Both the position numbers and the translations under genes were made by a program. 64,000 nucleotides of DNA from Pseudomonas coleopterorum. GTDB lineage: Bacteria > Pseudomonadota > Gammaproteobacteria > Pseudomonadales > Pseudomonadaceae. The notes below the pieces were generated by a model that had not been told where the DNA came from, did not search any database, and saw nothing but the letters and a program-made list of their open reading frames with translations. Shown piece after piece: positions 1-7,723 of the stretch. The stretch is from positions 2,046,001-2,110,000 of the forward strand of contig NZ_FNTZ01000001.1 in the NCBI RefSeq assembly GCF_900105555.1, given 5' to 3'. Within the stretch, counting starts at the first letter, position 1; each line of letters begins with the position of its first letter.

Positions 1-422
1 CCGCCGGGCTTGAGAGAGTGCCGAACCTGTTCGATGACTCGGCTGAAGTCGGTGCGATTCAGGTAGTAACCCAATTCGTTGAGCACGATCAGGTCGAAGC
101 GTTCGCTTGGCCAGTCGGCGGGCAGGGCTGCTTGCCTGGCGTGGGCATGATCCAGCTCGTGCAAGCGCGCCTGGGTCAGGCCGACCGCACGGGCGTTCAT
201 GTCGCAGCTAAGCAGGTAGTCGCAGCGGGTCGACAGGGCTAGGCTGGTTTCTCCATTGGCGCAGCCTGGCTCGAAGATCGCGCCATAGTGCTCCTGCGGC
301 AGGCAGGCCAGCAGCAGGGCACGCTTGCGTCGTTCGTACCAGCGATGACGCATCGCCCAGGGGTCGTCATTGCCATCGTAGAGCTTGTCGAAATACTGGT
401 TGTCGACGCTGTCTGCGCTCAT
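1..422 (-). CDS. SAM-dependent methyltransferase (3' part outside window)
   Basis: The reading frame starts at an ATG at 422 and runs off the window's left edge, so about 140 N-terminal residues are visible. It begins MSADSVDNQYFDKLYDGNDD and continues with DDPWAMRHRWYERRKR. A class I methyltransferase motif I follows (IFEPGCANGETSLALS), then an acidic motif II region (LLSCDMNARAV) and FDLIVLNELGYYL, typical of motif IV. This is the NodS-like Rossmann methyltransferase type. The ATG overlaps the stop of the PIG-L gene by ATGA, so the two are probably translated together. The substrate cannot be read from the sequence; the context suggests a sugar or acylated small molecule. Confidence 0.85.
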   Translation of the reverse strand, partial: MSADSVDNQYFDKLYDGNDDPWAMRHRWYERRKRALLLACLPQEHYGAIFEPGCANGETSLALSTRCDYLLSCDMNARAVGLTQARLHELDHAHARQAALPADWPSERFDLIVLNELGYYLNRTDFSRVIEQVRHSLKPG

Positions 423-1177
423 AGAAAGACGACCTCGAACGGCTGCAGCAGCCGCTCCAATACATAGGGTGGAAGAACCGGTGCCAGACCGATCTGCGGG
501 TCGCCTTCCAGTTGGCTGGCAAAGGCGTGGGCGGCGTGGCTCTTGCGCGCCACCATGTTATTGTCCAGCGGCAGCTTGCGCGCGCGTTCCCAAGGAATTC
601 GATCGTCTTCGGGCGCGGCCCAATGCCAGGTCCAGATCGGCAGTTCATGGTGAACCGCTCCTACCGCTGCAGCGGCCGTCGCGCCCGCGCGGCCACTGGC
701 CTCGTGGTCGGTGTGGCCATCGTTGCACCAGGTGCTGAACACGACATCGTTGGGCTTGAGGTAGCGCTGGATGAAGTCCGTGAGCCGTTGTTCGTCACGG
801 GCCACACCGCTGTCGGCAAAACCGCCGCGGATCCACTGCAGGCTGTACAGGGGCAAGCCCAGTCTGCGCAGCGCCTCGTTGCTCTCCTGCGGGCGTACGG
901 CGCTCAGGCGTTCGGCCGTCCAGGTCTGCGATCCGGGGTGACTAGCACTGCCGTCGGTAACGGAGATGATCAGGATCGGCCGTTCCAGCTGCGCCAGCAA
1001 TTGCAGGAGCCCGCCGCAGCCGAGCACTTCGTCGTCGGGGTGCGGGGCGATGATCACCGCTCGTGAACCGGCAGGGACCAGGGTCTGGGCATCGATCAGC
1101 GGCAGTTCGGCCAGATGCCTGGAGCTGCGCCAGGCCTGCAGGGGCGTACCCTGGCCTACGATAGGGTTCTCTTTCAT
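419..1177 (-). CDS. PIG-L family deacetylase
   Basis: A 252-residue protein of the PIG-L/LmbE zinc-dependent N-deacetylase family, which removes acetyl groups from amino-sugar or related substrates. The metal-binding motif PHPDDE is at residues 45-50 and the downstream histidine motif GHTDHEA at about 154-160; both are intact. The frame is open further upstream, but the start at 1177 (MKENPIVGQG) is preferred because it forms an ATGA overlap with the acyl-CoA dehydrogenase gene, matching every other junction in this operon. No signal peptide is visible, so it should act in the cytoplasm. It sits between the dehydrogenase-like and methyltransferase genes; its substrate is unknown. Confidence 0.87.
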   Translation of the reverse strand: MKENPIVGQGTPLQAWRSSRHLAELPLIDAQTLVPAGSRAVIIAPHPDDEVLGCGGLLQLLAQLERPILIISVTDGSASHPGSQTWTAERLSAVRPQESNEALRRLGLPLYSLQWIRGGFADSGVARDEQRLTDFIQRYLKPNDVVFSTWCNDGHTDHEASGRAGATAAAAVGAVHHELPIWTWHWAAPEDDRIPWERARKLPLDNNMVARKSHAAHAFASQLEGDPQIGLAPVLPPYVLERLLQPFEVVFL

Positions 1178-2181
1178 AGACTCCAGGTCCGCGTCGTGGG
1201 GGCGCCGAGCAATTGCCCAAGCGCGGCCAGGTCGCGTTCGGCATGGCTCTGTCGCAGGTACACCGGCAGATCGGCGATCAACCGGGCGAAATGAGGATCC
1301 TTGCAGTACGGACCGGCACCCATGGCACGGCCGACGTGACTGATGACGGTTTCTGCGGTCTCTTCGGCCACCGCACGGCACAGCCGCGCCGAATGCTCGA
1401 AAGGGCCGTCGGGCTGTTGATCAGCTGCATTGGCCGCTTGGCGCAACACGGCGATGCAAGCGCTCAGCGCCCGATCCACCGCGCCCAGGTGAGCCAAGGC
1501 GTGGGGCTCGGGACGGGCGTGACAATGCTGGGCCAGGTGGCGTGCCAGTTCGCGGGCAGCGCCGAACCAGCACGCGGCGATACCGATCCCGCCCAGCCAG
1601 AACCCCGGTCGGCTCAAGTAGCCCCCAGCCAGTCCGACATACCAGCCCTCGGCATTTTCCAGCAGGATTTCGACGCTACCGGTGTTGGCCATGCCCACCG
1701 CGTGCCAGCCGTCGTCGGTGACGCACAGGTTGGGCTGATCCATCGGCACGGCGACCAACTGCTGCTGGCCATCGTCATCCCAGGCGGTCAGCAGGCCATG
1801 AGTGACGACGCCGGCGCCCGAGCACCAGGCCTTGCGGCCGCTGAGCACCGCACGATCGCCCTCGCGCCTGACCATCACCCGGGCCTGAGGCGGCTCCGAT
1901 GCCCAGGTGCCCCAGATCGAGCCTTCCGGCACAGGCTGTGCGCGCAGCTCCTGCATGATTGCCAAAGCGTCGGTATGCCCCTCATACAGCTTGCACAAGC
2001 CCAGGTCATGCCCAGCCACGGCGGCCAGGCACTGCCAGCGTTGCAGCGTGTCGCCGCCGGCCGGCAGCGGCAGGCTGTCCAGGCCCAGACTGCACAAGCG
2101 CCGCATTTCCTTGCCCAGGGCTGCGGTGTCGGCGTAGCCCTGTGGTGGGCGGGTCAGCGCTTCGATCAGGGTTGGCTTCAT
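1174..2181 (-). CDS. Acyl-CoA dehydrogenase family protein, short
   Basis: A 335-residue protein with the acyl-CoA dehydrogenase fold: a helical N-terminal domain, a middle beta domain around residues 85-170 (WGTWASEPPQ, then SGRKAWCSGAG, matching the usual FAD/substrate-contact strands) and a helical C-terminal domain ending RQSHAERDLAALG. At 335 residues it is shorter than the usual 380 or so, and I do not see the catalytic glutamate motif of classical fatty-acid dehydrogenases, so it may be a divergent flavoprotein of DszC/hydroxylase style. It starts inside the glgX stop (ATGA) and ends inside the PIG-L start (ATGA). Fatty-acid oxidation is therefore not a safe inference. Confidence 0.8.
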   Translation of the reverse strand: MKPTLIEALTRPPQGYADTAALGKEMRRLCSLGLDSLPLPAGGDTLQRWQCLAAVAGHDLGLCKLYEGHTDALAIMQELRAQPVPEGSIWGTWASEPPQARVMVRREGDRAVLSGRKAWCSGAGVVTHGLLTAWDDDGQQQLVAVPMDQPNLCVTDDGWHAVGMANTGSVEILLENAEGWYVGLAGGYLSRPGFWLGGIGIAACWFGAARELARHLAQHCHARPEPHALAHLGAVDRALSACIAVLRQAANAADQQPDGPFEHSARLCRAVAEETAETVISHVGRAMGAGPYCKDPHFARLIADLPVYLRQSHAERDLAALGQLLGAPTTRTWSL

Positions 2182-4340
2182 TCTTCGAGGTCCCGGTGCA
2201 GTTCGAACATCAGCATCGAGCGACCGGTTACCAGGAATTCGCTGCCGAACTCCAGACGCTCATGCTCGCCCAGCTCCGGGCGGTTGGTGTCGATGCGACA
2301 GTTCCAGTACTCGCCTTCCGGCACTTGAGGCAGGATGAAATTGACCACGTCGTGGTGAGCGTTGACGATCAGCAGCAAGGTGGCATCGGCCCCCGGCTTG
2401 CGAATGCCGCTGGGCTGCGCACGGCCATCGAGCATCATGCCCAGGCAGCGGCCGTTGGGGTCTTCCCATTGCTCGGCGGTCATTTCGTTGCCCAATGGAT
2501 CCAGCCAGGTGACGTCCTTGACGCCGATCGCTTCGTTGTATTCACCCACCAGGAAACGGTTGCGACGCAGGATCGGATAGCTGTTGCGCAGCTTCACCAG
2601 GCGCTTGACGAAGCGCAGCAGGCCTTTGCCTTCCTCGTCCAGTTCCCAGTTGATCCAGCCGATCTCGCTGTCCTGGCAATAAGCATTGTTGTTGCCGCCC
2701 TGGGTCCGCGAGAACTCGTCGCCGGCGACGATCATCGGTGTGCCCTGGGAGAACAGCAGAGTGGTGAAGAAGTTGCGCATCTGCCGCAGGCGCAGCTCGA
2801 CGATTTCCGGGTCATCGCTGGGGCCTTCGACACCGTGGTTCCAAGAGACGTTGTTGCTGGTGCCGTCCTGGTTGTCTTCCTCGTTCTCTTCGTTGTGCTT
2901 GTCGTTGTACGACACCAGATCGCGCAGGGTGAAGCCGTCGTGGGCGGTGATGAAATTCACCGAGGAATACGGGCGGCGGCCACGCTGGTTGAACATGTCG
3001 CCGGAGCCGGTCATTCGTGCGGCGAAGTCGGCGAGCTGACCGTCGTCGCCTTTCCAGAACGCCCGCACGGTGTCGCGGAACCGATCGTTCCATTCGGCCC
3101 AGCCGGGGGCGAAACCGCCCACATGGTAGCCGCCGGGGCCGCAGTCCCACGGTTCGGCGATGAGCTTGACCGTGCGCAGCACCGGGTCCTGACGACAGGC
3201 AACGAGGAAGCTGTGGCGTTCGGAGAAACCGTCGTGGTAGCGCCCCAGAATGGTCGCCAGGTCGAAGCGGAAGCCGTCGACGTGCATCTCCGACGCCCAG
3301 TAGCGCAGCGAGTCGGTGACCATCTGCAGCACGCAGGGGTGGCTCAGGTCCAGGGTGTTGCCGGTGCCCGAGTCATTGATGTAATAGCGCTTGTTCTCCG
3401 GCATCAGGCGGTAGTAGGAGGCGTTGTCGATACCGCGCATCGACAGGGTCGGGCCTTGCTCGTTGCCTTCGGCGGTGTGGTTGTAGACCACGTCGAGAAT
3501 CACTTCCAGGCCGGCGTCGTGCAGGTGCGCGATCATCTCCTTGAACTCGGCGATCTTGCCGCTGGCGATATAGCGCGAATGCGGAGCAAAAAAGGCAATG
3601 CTGTTGTAGCCCCAATAGTTGTTGAGGCCTTTCTGCAACAGATGCTGGTCGTTGACGAAGCCGTGGATCGGCAGCAGCTCGATAGAGGTGACGCCCAGCT
3701 TTTTAAGGTGGTCGACCACTTCCGGCACGGCCAGGCCGGCGAAGGTACCGCGCAACGCTTCCGGCACGGCCGGGTGCTGCATGGTCAGGCCTCGCACATG
3801 GGCCTCGTAGAAGATCGTCTTGTCCCACGGGACGCTGACGCGGTGGTCGCGGCCCCAGGTGTAGGCCGGGTCGATGACCTTGCTTTTGGGCACGAAGGGC
3901 GCACTGTCGCGCTCGTCGAAACTGAGGTCACCATCGGGATGCCCGATGGTGTAGCCGAACAGGGCTTCGGACCACTTCAACTCACCGACCAGTTGCTTCG
4001 CATACGGGTCGATCAGCAGTTTATTGGGGTTGAAGCGGTGGCCGTTTTCCGGATCGTAGGGACCATGCACACGGTAGCCGTAGATCAGCCCCGGGTGGGC
4101 GTCGGGCAGGTAGCCGTGGTAGATCTCGTCGGTGTACTCGGGCAACTCGATGCGCTCGATCTCTTCTTCGCCGCTGGCGTCGAAGATGCACAGCTCGACC
4201 TTGGTGGCATTGGCCGAAAACAGCGCGAAGTTGACGCCCAGGCCATCCCAGGTCGCGCCGAGCGGGAAGGGCAGGCCTTCACGGATACGCGAGGGTTCGG
4301 CGGGTTCTGGCGCTGGTGCAGCTTTTTTTTGCGGACTCAT
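2178..4340 (-). CDS. glgX: Glycogen debranching enzyme GlgX
   Basis: A 720-residue GH13 isoamylase-type enzyme that hydrolyses alpha-1,6 branches of phosphorylase-trimmed glycogen. An N-terminal CBM48-like domain (about 20-140) precedes the catalytic barrel. GH13 motifs are DVVYNH at 283-288, DGFRFD with nucleophile D360, AEPWD with acid/base E396, and TAHDGF with D468. NNAYCQDSEIGW and a C-terminal beta domain follow. The start at 4340 has AAGGAT upstream at suitable spacing. A terminator-like hairpin lies between it and the DUF2934 gene, so glgX probably has its own promoter in 4341-4516. It is followed without a gap by three genes of unrelated enzyme families. Confidence 0.96.
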   Translation of the reverse strand: MSPQKKAAPAPEPAEPSRIREGLPFPLGATWDGLGVNFALFSANATKVELCIFDASGEEEIERIELPEYTDEIYHGYLPDAHPGLIYGYRVHGPYDPENGHRFNPNKLLIDPYAKQLVGELKWSEALFGYTIGHPDGDLSFDERDSAPFVPKSKVIDPAYTWGRDHRVSVPWDKTIFYEAHVRGLTMQHPAVPEALRGTFAGLAVPEVVDHLKKLGVTSIELLPIHGFVNDQHLLQKGLNNYWGYNSIAFFAPHSRYIASGKIAEFKEMIAHLHDAGLEVILDVVYNHTAEGNEQGPTLSMRGIDNASYYRLMPENKRYYINDSGTGNTLDLSHPCVLQMVTDSLRYWASEMHVDGFRFDLATILGRYHDGFSERHSFLVACRQDPVLRTVKLIAEPWDCGPGGYHVGGFAPGWAEWNDRFRDTVRAFWKGDDGQLADFAARMTGSGDMFNQRGRRPYSSVNFITAHDGFTLRDLVSYNDKHNEENEEDNQDGTSNNVSWNHGVEGPSDDPEIVELRLRQMRNFFTTLLFSQGTPMIVAGDEFSRTQGGNNNAYCQDSEIGWINWELDEEGKGLLRFVKRLVKLRNSYPILRRNRFLVGEYNEAIGVKDVTWLDPLGNEMTAEQWEDPNGRCLGMMLDGRAQPSGIRKPGADATLLLIVNAHHDVVNFILPQVPEGEYWNCRIDTNRPELGEHERLEFGSEFLVTGRSMLMFELHRDLEE

Positions 4341-4516
4341 GGTCGATCCTTGCTCTTGGTTTGCACGCGTACGGCGCAGGCAGATGTCACGGCATCTTCG
4401 GTGTCTTCAGAGTCGGGTGTACGAGGGTGTGCAACGGGTTGGAAGACGCGCCGTGCGAATGACGGACGGTTGAGGTCGTGAAACCGCGACCATCCAGCCC
4501 TGAGGCTGGATCGGCG

Positions 4517-4556
4517 AAAAATGGGCCCGCGTGCCCGGGGAAGGTGGTACGCGGGC
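4517..4556 (-). terminator. Intrinsic terminator after the DUF2934 gene
   Basis: An 8-bp perfect stem (GCCCGCGT at 4525-4532 with ACGCGGGC at 4549-4556) is followed in the minus direction by CCA and a TTTTT run (4521-4517). It lies just past the stop of the DUF2934 gene and upstream of glgX, so it probably ends the glgA-treZ-malQ-treY-DUF2934 transcript or reduces read-through into glgX. Confidence 0.6.
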
Positions 4557-4561
4557 GGGTA

Positions 4562-4918
4562 TCACTTTGCAGCAGGCTTCTTCGGCGCCCGCGGCTTTTT
4601 CGGGGCGGCTGGCTTGGTGTCGTCCTCGGCTTTTGCAGTCGAGTCGGCGGTCGCCTGCTCGGCGGCCTTGGCCGGTGGCTTGGGCTTGGCGGCAGGGGCT
4701 TCACCGGCAGCTTTCGGCTTTGGCTTGGGCTTTGGCTGAGCCGCTGCCTTGGGCTTGGCCGGTGCCTTGCCCTTGCTTGGCTTGGACGGTGCCAGCGCTT
4801 CGGCTTCGGCCAGTTTTCGCGCCATTTCCCAATGACGCTCTTCCTGACCTTCGGGCTGGCCTTCGGATTCCCAGATCTGATAGGCGAATTCGCGGACTCG
4901 TTTGTCGTCGGCACTCAT
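4562..4918 (-). CDS. DUF2934 protein with Lys/Pro/Ala-rich tail
   Basis: A 118-residue protein. Residues 1-45 (MSADDKRVREFAYQIWESEG, then HWEMARKLAEAE) form the short helical DUF2934 domain, which is of unknown function. From about residue 48 to the end it is almost only Lys, Pro and Ala (KPKPKPK, APKKPRAPKKPAAK), resembling histone H1-like tails such as that of AlgP. A strong AAGGAG stands 8 bp before the ATG and the gene starts 15 bp after treY, so it belongs to the trehalose operon. The tail could bind nucleic acid or an anionic polymer; that is inference. Confidence 0.85.
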   Translation of the reverse strand: MSADDKRVREFAYQIWESEGQPEGQEERHWEMARKLAEAEALAPSKPSKGKAPAKPKAAAQPKPKPKPKAAGEAPAAKPKPPAKAAEQATADSTAKAEDDTKPAAPKKPRAPKKPAAK

Positions 4919-4933
4919 TTCAACGCTCCTTAA

Positions 4934-7723
4934 TTACAGCTCACTTTGTAGGAAGAGATTGACAGGAAACTCTTTCAGCGCAGTGCCTACCAACAATTCC
5001 TTCTCTGCTGTGACTGCCTGCTCGGAAAAAAGTCCCTTCAATGTAGCCCCGGATTTTGCCGATGGCAAAACGACACGGGTGTCGCCCCAAGCGCTGGCAT
5101 CGATCAGAGGCGTCTTGCTATCAGCAAGAAGGCCACTGGCCAGGCGAGGCACGATCACCACTGCAGCGGTGCCGTCAAGTACCCGCGCAAAAGCGTGGAT
5201 ACGATCGGCATGAGCGCCCAATACGTCCAGCTTCTGGTAGCTGCCCTCGCGGAACAACGCTGGATGCGCGGCGCGGACCTCGAGGGTACGCTGAATCATG
5301 GCCTGTTTGATGCGACCATCGTGCCAGCTTTCCAACAGCTCGCCGACGGCAGGACGGGCATCGAGCGAACGTTCCCGCGCGGCGTAGTCGACCGGGCGAC
5401 GGTTGTCCGGATCGACCAAGCTGAAATCCCAGTACTCGGCGCCCTGATACAGATCGGGAATACCCGGTACGGTCATGCGCAGCAGCGTCTGCACCAGACT
5501 GTCCAGCGCGCCGCTGGGCGCGATGGTGCGGCTGGCCGCAGCGATGGCGTCGCGCAGAGGGCGACCCTTGTCGCTGAGCAGCAACTGTTCGAGGAACTCG
5601 CGGCAAGCCTTTTCGTAGGCTTCGTTCGGTGCGCTCCAGCTGCTGATCAGCTTGGCCTCGCGCAACGCTTTCTGCTGCCACTGGTAGAGGCGTTCGGCGT
5701 AGGCGGTCAGGCCATCTACGTCGTCGCTGCGCAGGTCCAGCGGCCAGCTGCCCAGCAATGCCTGATACAGCATCAGTTCGTCGCCACCGGTCGGTGCATG
5801 GCCATCGCCGAAGGCACTGCGCAGGGGCGCGGCCAGTTCGAGCCATTGTTCGACTTGCTCGACGTACCAGGGAGCACGCTCGCTGAGCACGGCCAGACGG
5901 GTGCGAGTGTCTTCGCCGCGCTTGTGGTCGTGGGTCGCAGTGGCCAGGAGGTTGTCGGGGAAGTGCTGCAGACGCTGCTGACAGGCCTCGTCGAACGCTT
6001 CGGGAGTACCGGCGAACAGTTCGGTCTCGAACCCTACGTCGTTGCGCGAAAGCAGTACGGCAGAGCGATAGAACGCAGTGTCTTCAACGGCCTTCGCCGC
6101 CGACGGCGAAGTCAGCTGCTGGAAGCGCACGCAGGCATGACGGATCAGCTTGCGCGGGCGGCCCAGAGGCAGGACACGCCACGATTGGCCGCCCAACCAG
6201 CGCTCCAGGTAGTCGAGCACCGGCCAATCGGCTTCACCCAAGGTACTGCGAGCACCTTCCATGGCTTTCTGGAAGAAGGCCTCATCTTCGGCAGGACGCC
6301 CACACGGGTTGATGTAGGTGCGGTATACCGGGAAATGCACGATCAGCTCCTGCAGTGCCCGGCGAATGGCGCCCAGGGTCAGGTCGCGGCTCATCAGATC
6401 GCCTCGGGCCACCTGCAACAGGGCCTGGGCCACGGACTCGAAGTCACCGGCCAGCGAGCCATTGAGCACCAGATTGCGCGCTATGTGCGCTTCTTCGATG
6501 AACTCGCTGGGGCGTCCGCTGATGCGGTTCCAGAGTTCGCCCAGCGGCTGTTCCCCGGCTGGATCGTGCTGAAGCAGGGACACCTGATTCATGAATTCAT
6601 AACCGGTGGTGCCGTCGACCTGCCAGTCACGGTGCAGCGTTTCGCCTGCGCCGAGGATCTTCTCGACATAGATCGGCACATGATCGATGCGCGCCGATTC
6701 GGGACGTTGCTGCAACAGGCCTTCGACCCGACGCCGCAGTTTGCGCGAGTAACCGCGCGGATCGGCCAGGCCGTCGATGTGGTCGATACGCAGACCATCC
6801 ACCAGGCCCGCTGCGATCAACTCGAAGATCTTCGCATGGGTGGCTTCGAACACGGCAGGGCGTTCGACACGCAGCCCGCCGAGCTCGTTGACGTCGAAGA
6901 AACGCCGCCAGTTGATGTCGTCGCCCGCCGTGCGCCAGCTGGCGAGGCGATAGGATTGGCGTTCCAGCAGTTCGTGCAGACGCTTGAAGCCTTCTTCGCT
7001 GGTCGAGTCGAAGCGGGCCAGCGAAGCCTCGATGGCTTCGCTCAAACCCGCACCAGCGGCCTGTTTGGCCAGCTCGGCCTGCAACGCACGGGCCTGAGCA
7101 TAGGCGTCGTCGCTGCCATGCAGATTGGCGAAGCGCGCACCCAGCTCGCTGACCGGCGCGTTGCCGGACGCAGCCAGAATGTGCGGGTAGTCGATGGGGC
7201 AGATGGGGAAGCGATGTTCATAGTGCTCGACGAAGAAACTGCCCTGTTCGGCATCGAACTTGAGCACCAGCTCGCCCTTCTGCAGGGCCACACCGTAATC
7301 ACTGCCCAGAAACGGCAACAGCAACTGGCCTTCGAGCAGCGGATCGGGCGAATGCCACTGGATGTCGAAGAATTCCGAATACGGGCTGCGACGGCCCCAT
7401 TCGAGCAGATCAAGCCACCACGGATTATGTGAGCCACCGACCGCCATGTGGTTGGATACGATGTCGAGGATGAAGCCCATATCGTGCTCGCGCAGCGCCG
7501 CAATCAACCGCTCCAGCGCACGCTGACCGCCCAGCTCGGGATTGACCTGGGTCGGGTCGACCACGTCATAACCGTGCATGGAGCCGGGGCGTGCCTTGAG
7601 AATGGGTGACGCGTACACGTGGCTGATGCCGAGCCGGGAAAAATAAGGTATGAGGCGAGCGGCATCATCCAGGGTGAAGTCTTTGTGCAATTGCAGCCGA
7701 ACGCTGGCCGTCATTTTTTTCAT
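4934..7723 (-). CDS. treY: Malto-oligosyltrehalose synthase TreY
   Basis: A 929-residue GH13 enzyme that converts the reducing-end alpha-1,4 linkage of a maltodextrin to alpha,alpha-1,1, giving a maltooligosyl-trehalose for TreZ to cleave. Signatures are FSRLGISHVYASPIL at the N-terminus, DIVSNH at 87-92, GLRIDHIDGL with nucleophile D314, and YVEKIL with acid/base E354. The large insertion and length are normal for TreY. The ATG at 7723 overlaps the malQ stop (ATGA); an ATG three codons later is the alternative start. It works with the neighbouring treZ product to make trehalose from glucan. Confidence 0.96.
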   Translation of the reverse strand: MKKMTASVRLQLHKDFTLDDAARLIPYFSRLGISHVYASPILKARPGSMHGYDVVDPTQVNPELGGQRALERLIAALREHDMGFILDIVSNHMAVGGSHNPWWLDLLEWGRRSPYSEFFDIQWHSPDPLLEGQLLLPFLGSDYGVALQKGELVLKFDAEQGSFFVEHYEHRFPICPIDYPHILAASGNAPVSELGARFANLHGSDDAYAQARALQAELAKQAAGAGLSEAIEASLARFDSTSEEGFKRLHELLERQSYRLASWRTAGDDINWRRFFDVNELGGLRVERPAVFEATHAKIFELIAAGLVDGLRIDHIDGLADPRGYSRKLRRRVEGLLQQRPESARIDHVPIYVEKILGAGETLHRDWQVDGTTGYEFMNQVSLLQHDPAGEQPLGELWNRISGRPSEFIEEAHIARNLVLNGSLAGDFESVAQALLQVARGDLMSRDLTLGAIRRALQELIVHFPVYRTYINPCGRPAEDEAFFQKAMEGARSTLGEADWPVLDYLERWLGGQSWRVLPLGRPRKLIRHACVRFQQLTSPSAAKAVEDTAFYRSAVLLSRNDVGFETELFAGTPEAFDEACQQRLQHFPDNLLATATHDHKRGEDTRTRLAVLSERAPWYVEQVEQWLELAAPLRSAFGDGHAPTGGDELMLYQALLGSWPLDLRSDDVDGLTAYAERLYQWQQKALREAKLISSWSAPNEAYEKACREFLEQLLLSDKGRPLRDAIAAASRTIAPSGALDSLVQTLLRMTVPGIPDLYQGAEYWDFSLVDPDNRRPVDYAARERSLDARPAVGELLESWHDGRIKQAMIQRTLEVRAAHPALFREGSYQKLDVLGAHADRIHAFARVLDGTAAVVIVPRLASGLLADSKTPLIDASAWGDTRVVLPSAKSGATLKGLFSEQAVTAEKELLVGTALKEFPVNLFLQSEL

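Noticed and set aside
1959..4481. 840-codon plus-strand open frame opposite glgX
   Set aside because: It is the complementary-strand shadow of glgX, whose GH13 motifs are unambiguous; the plus product has no recognisable domain and is biased toward residues read opposite common codons.
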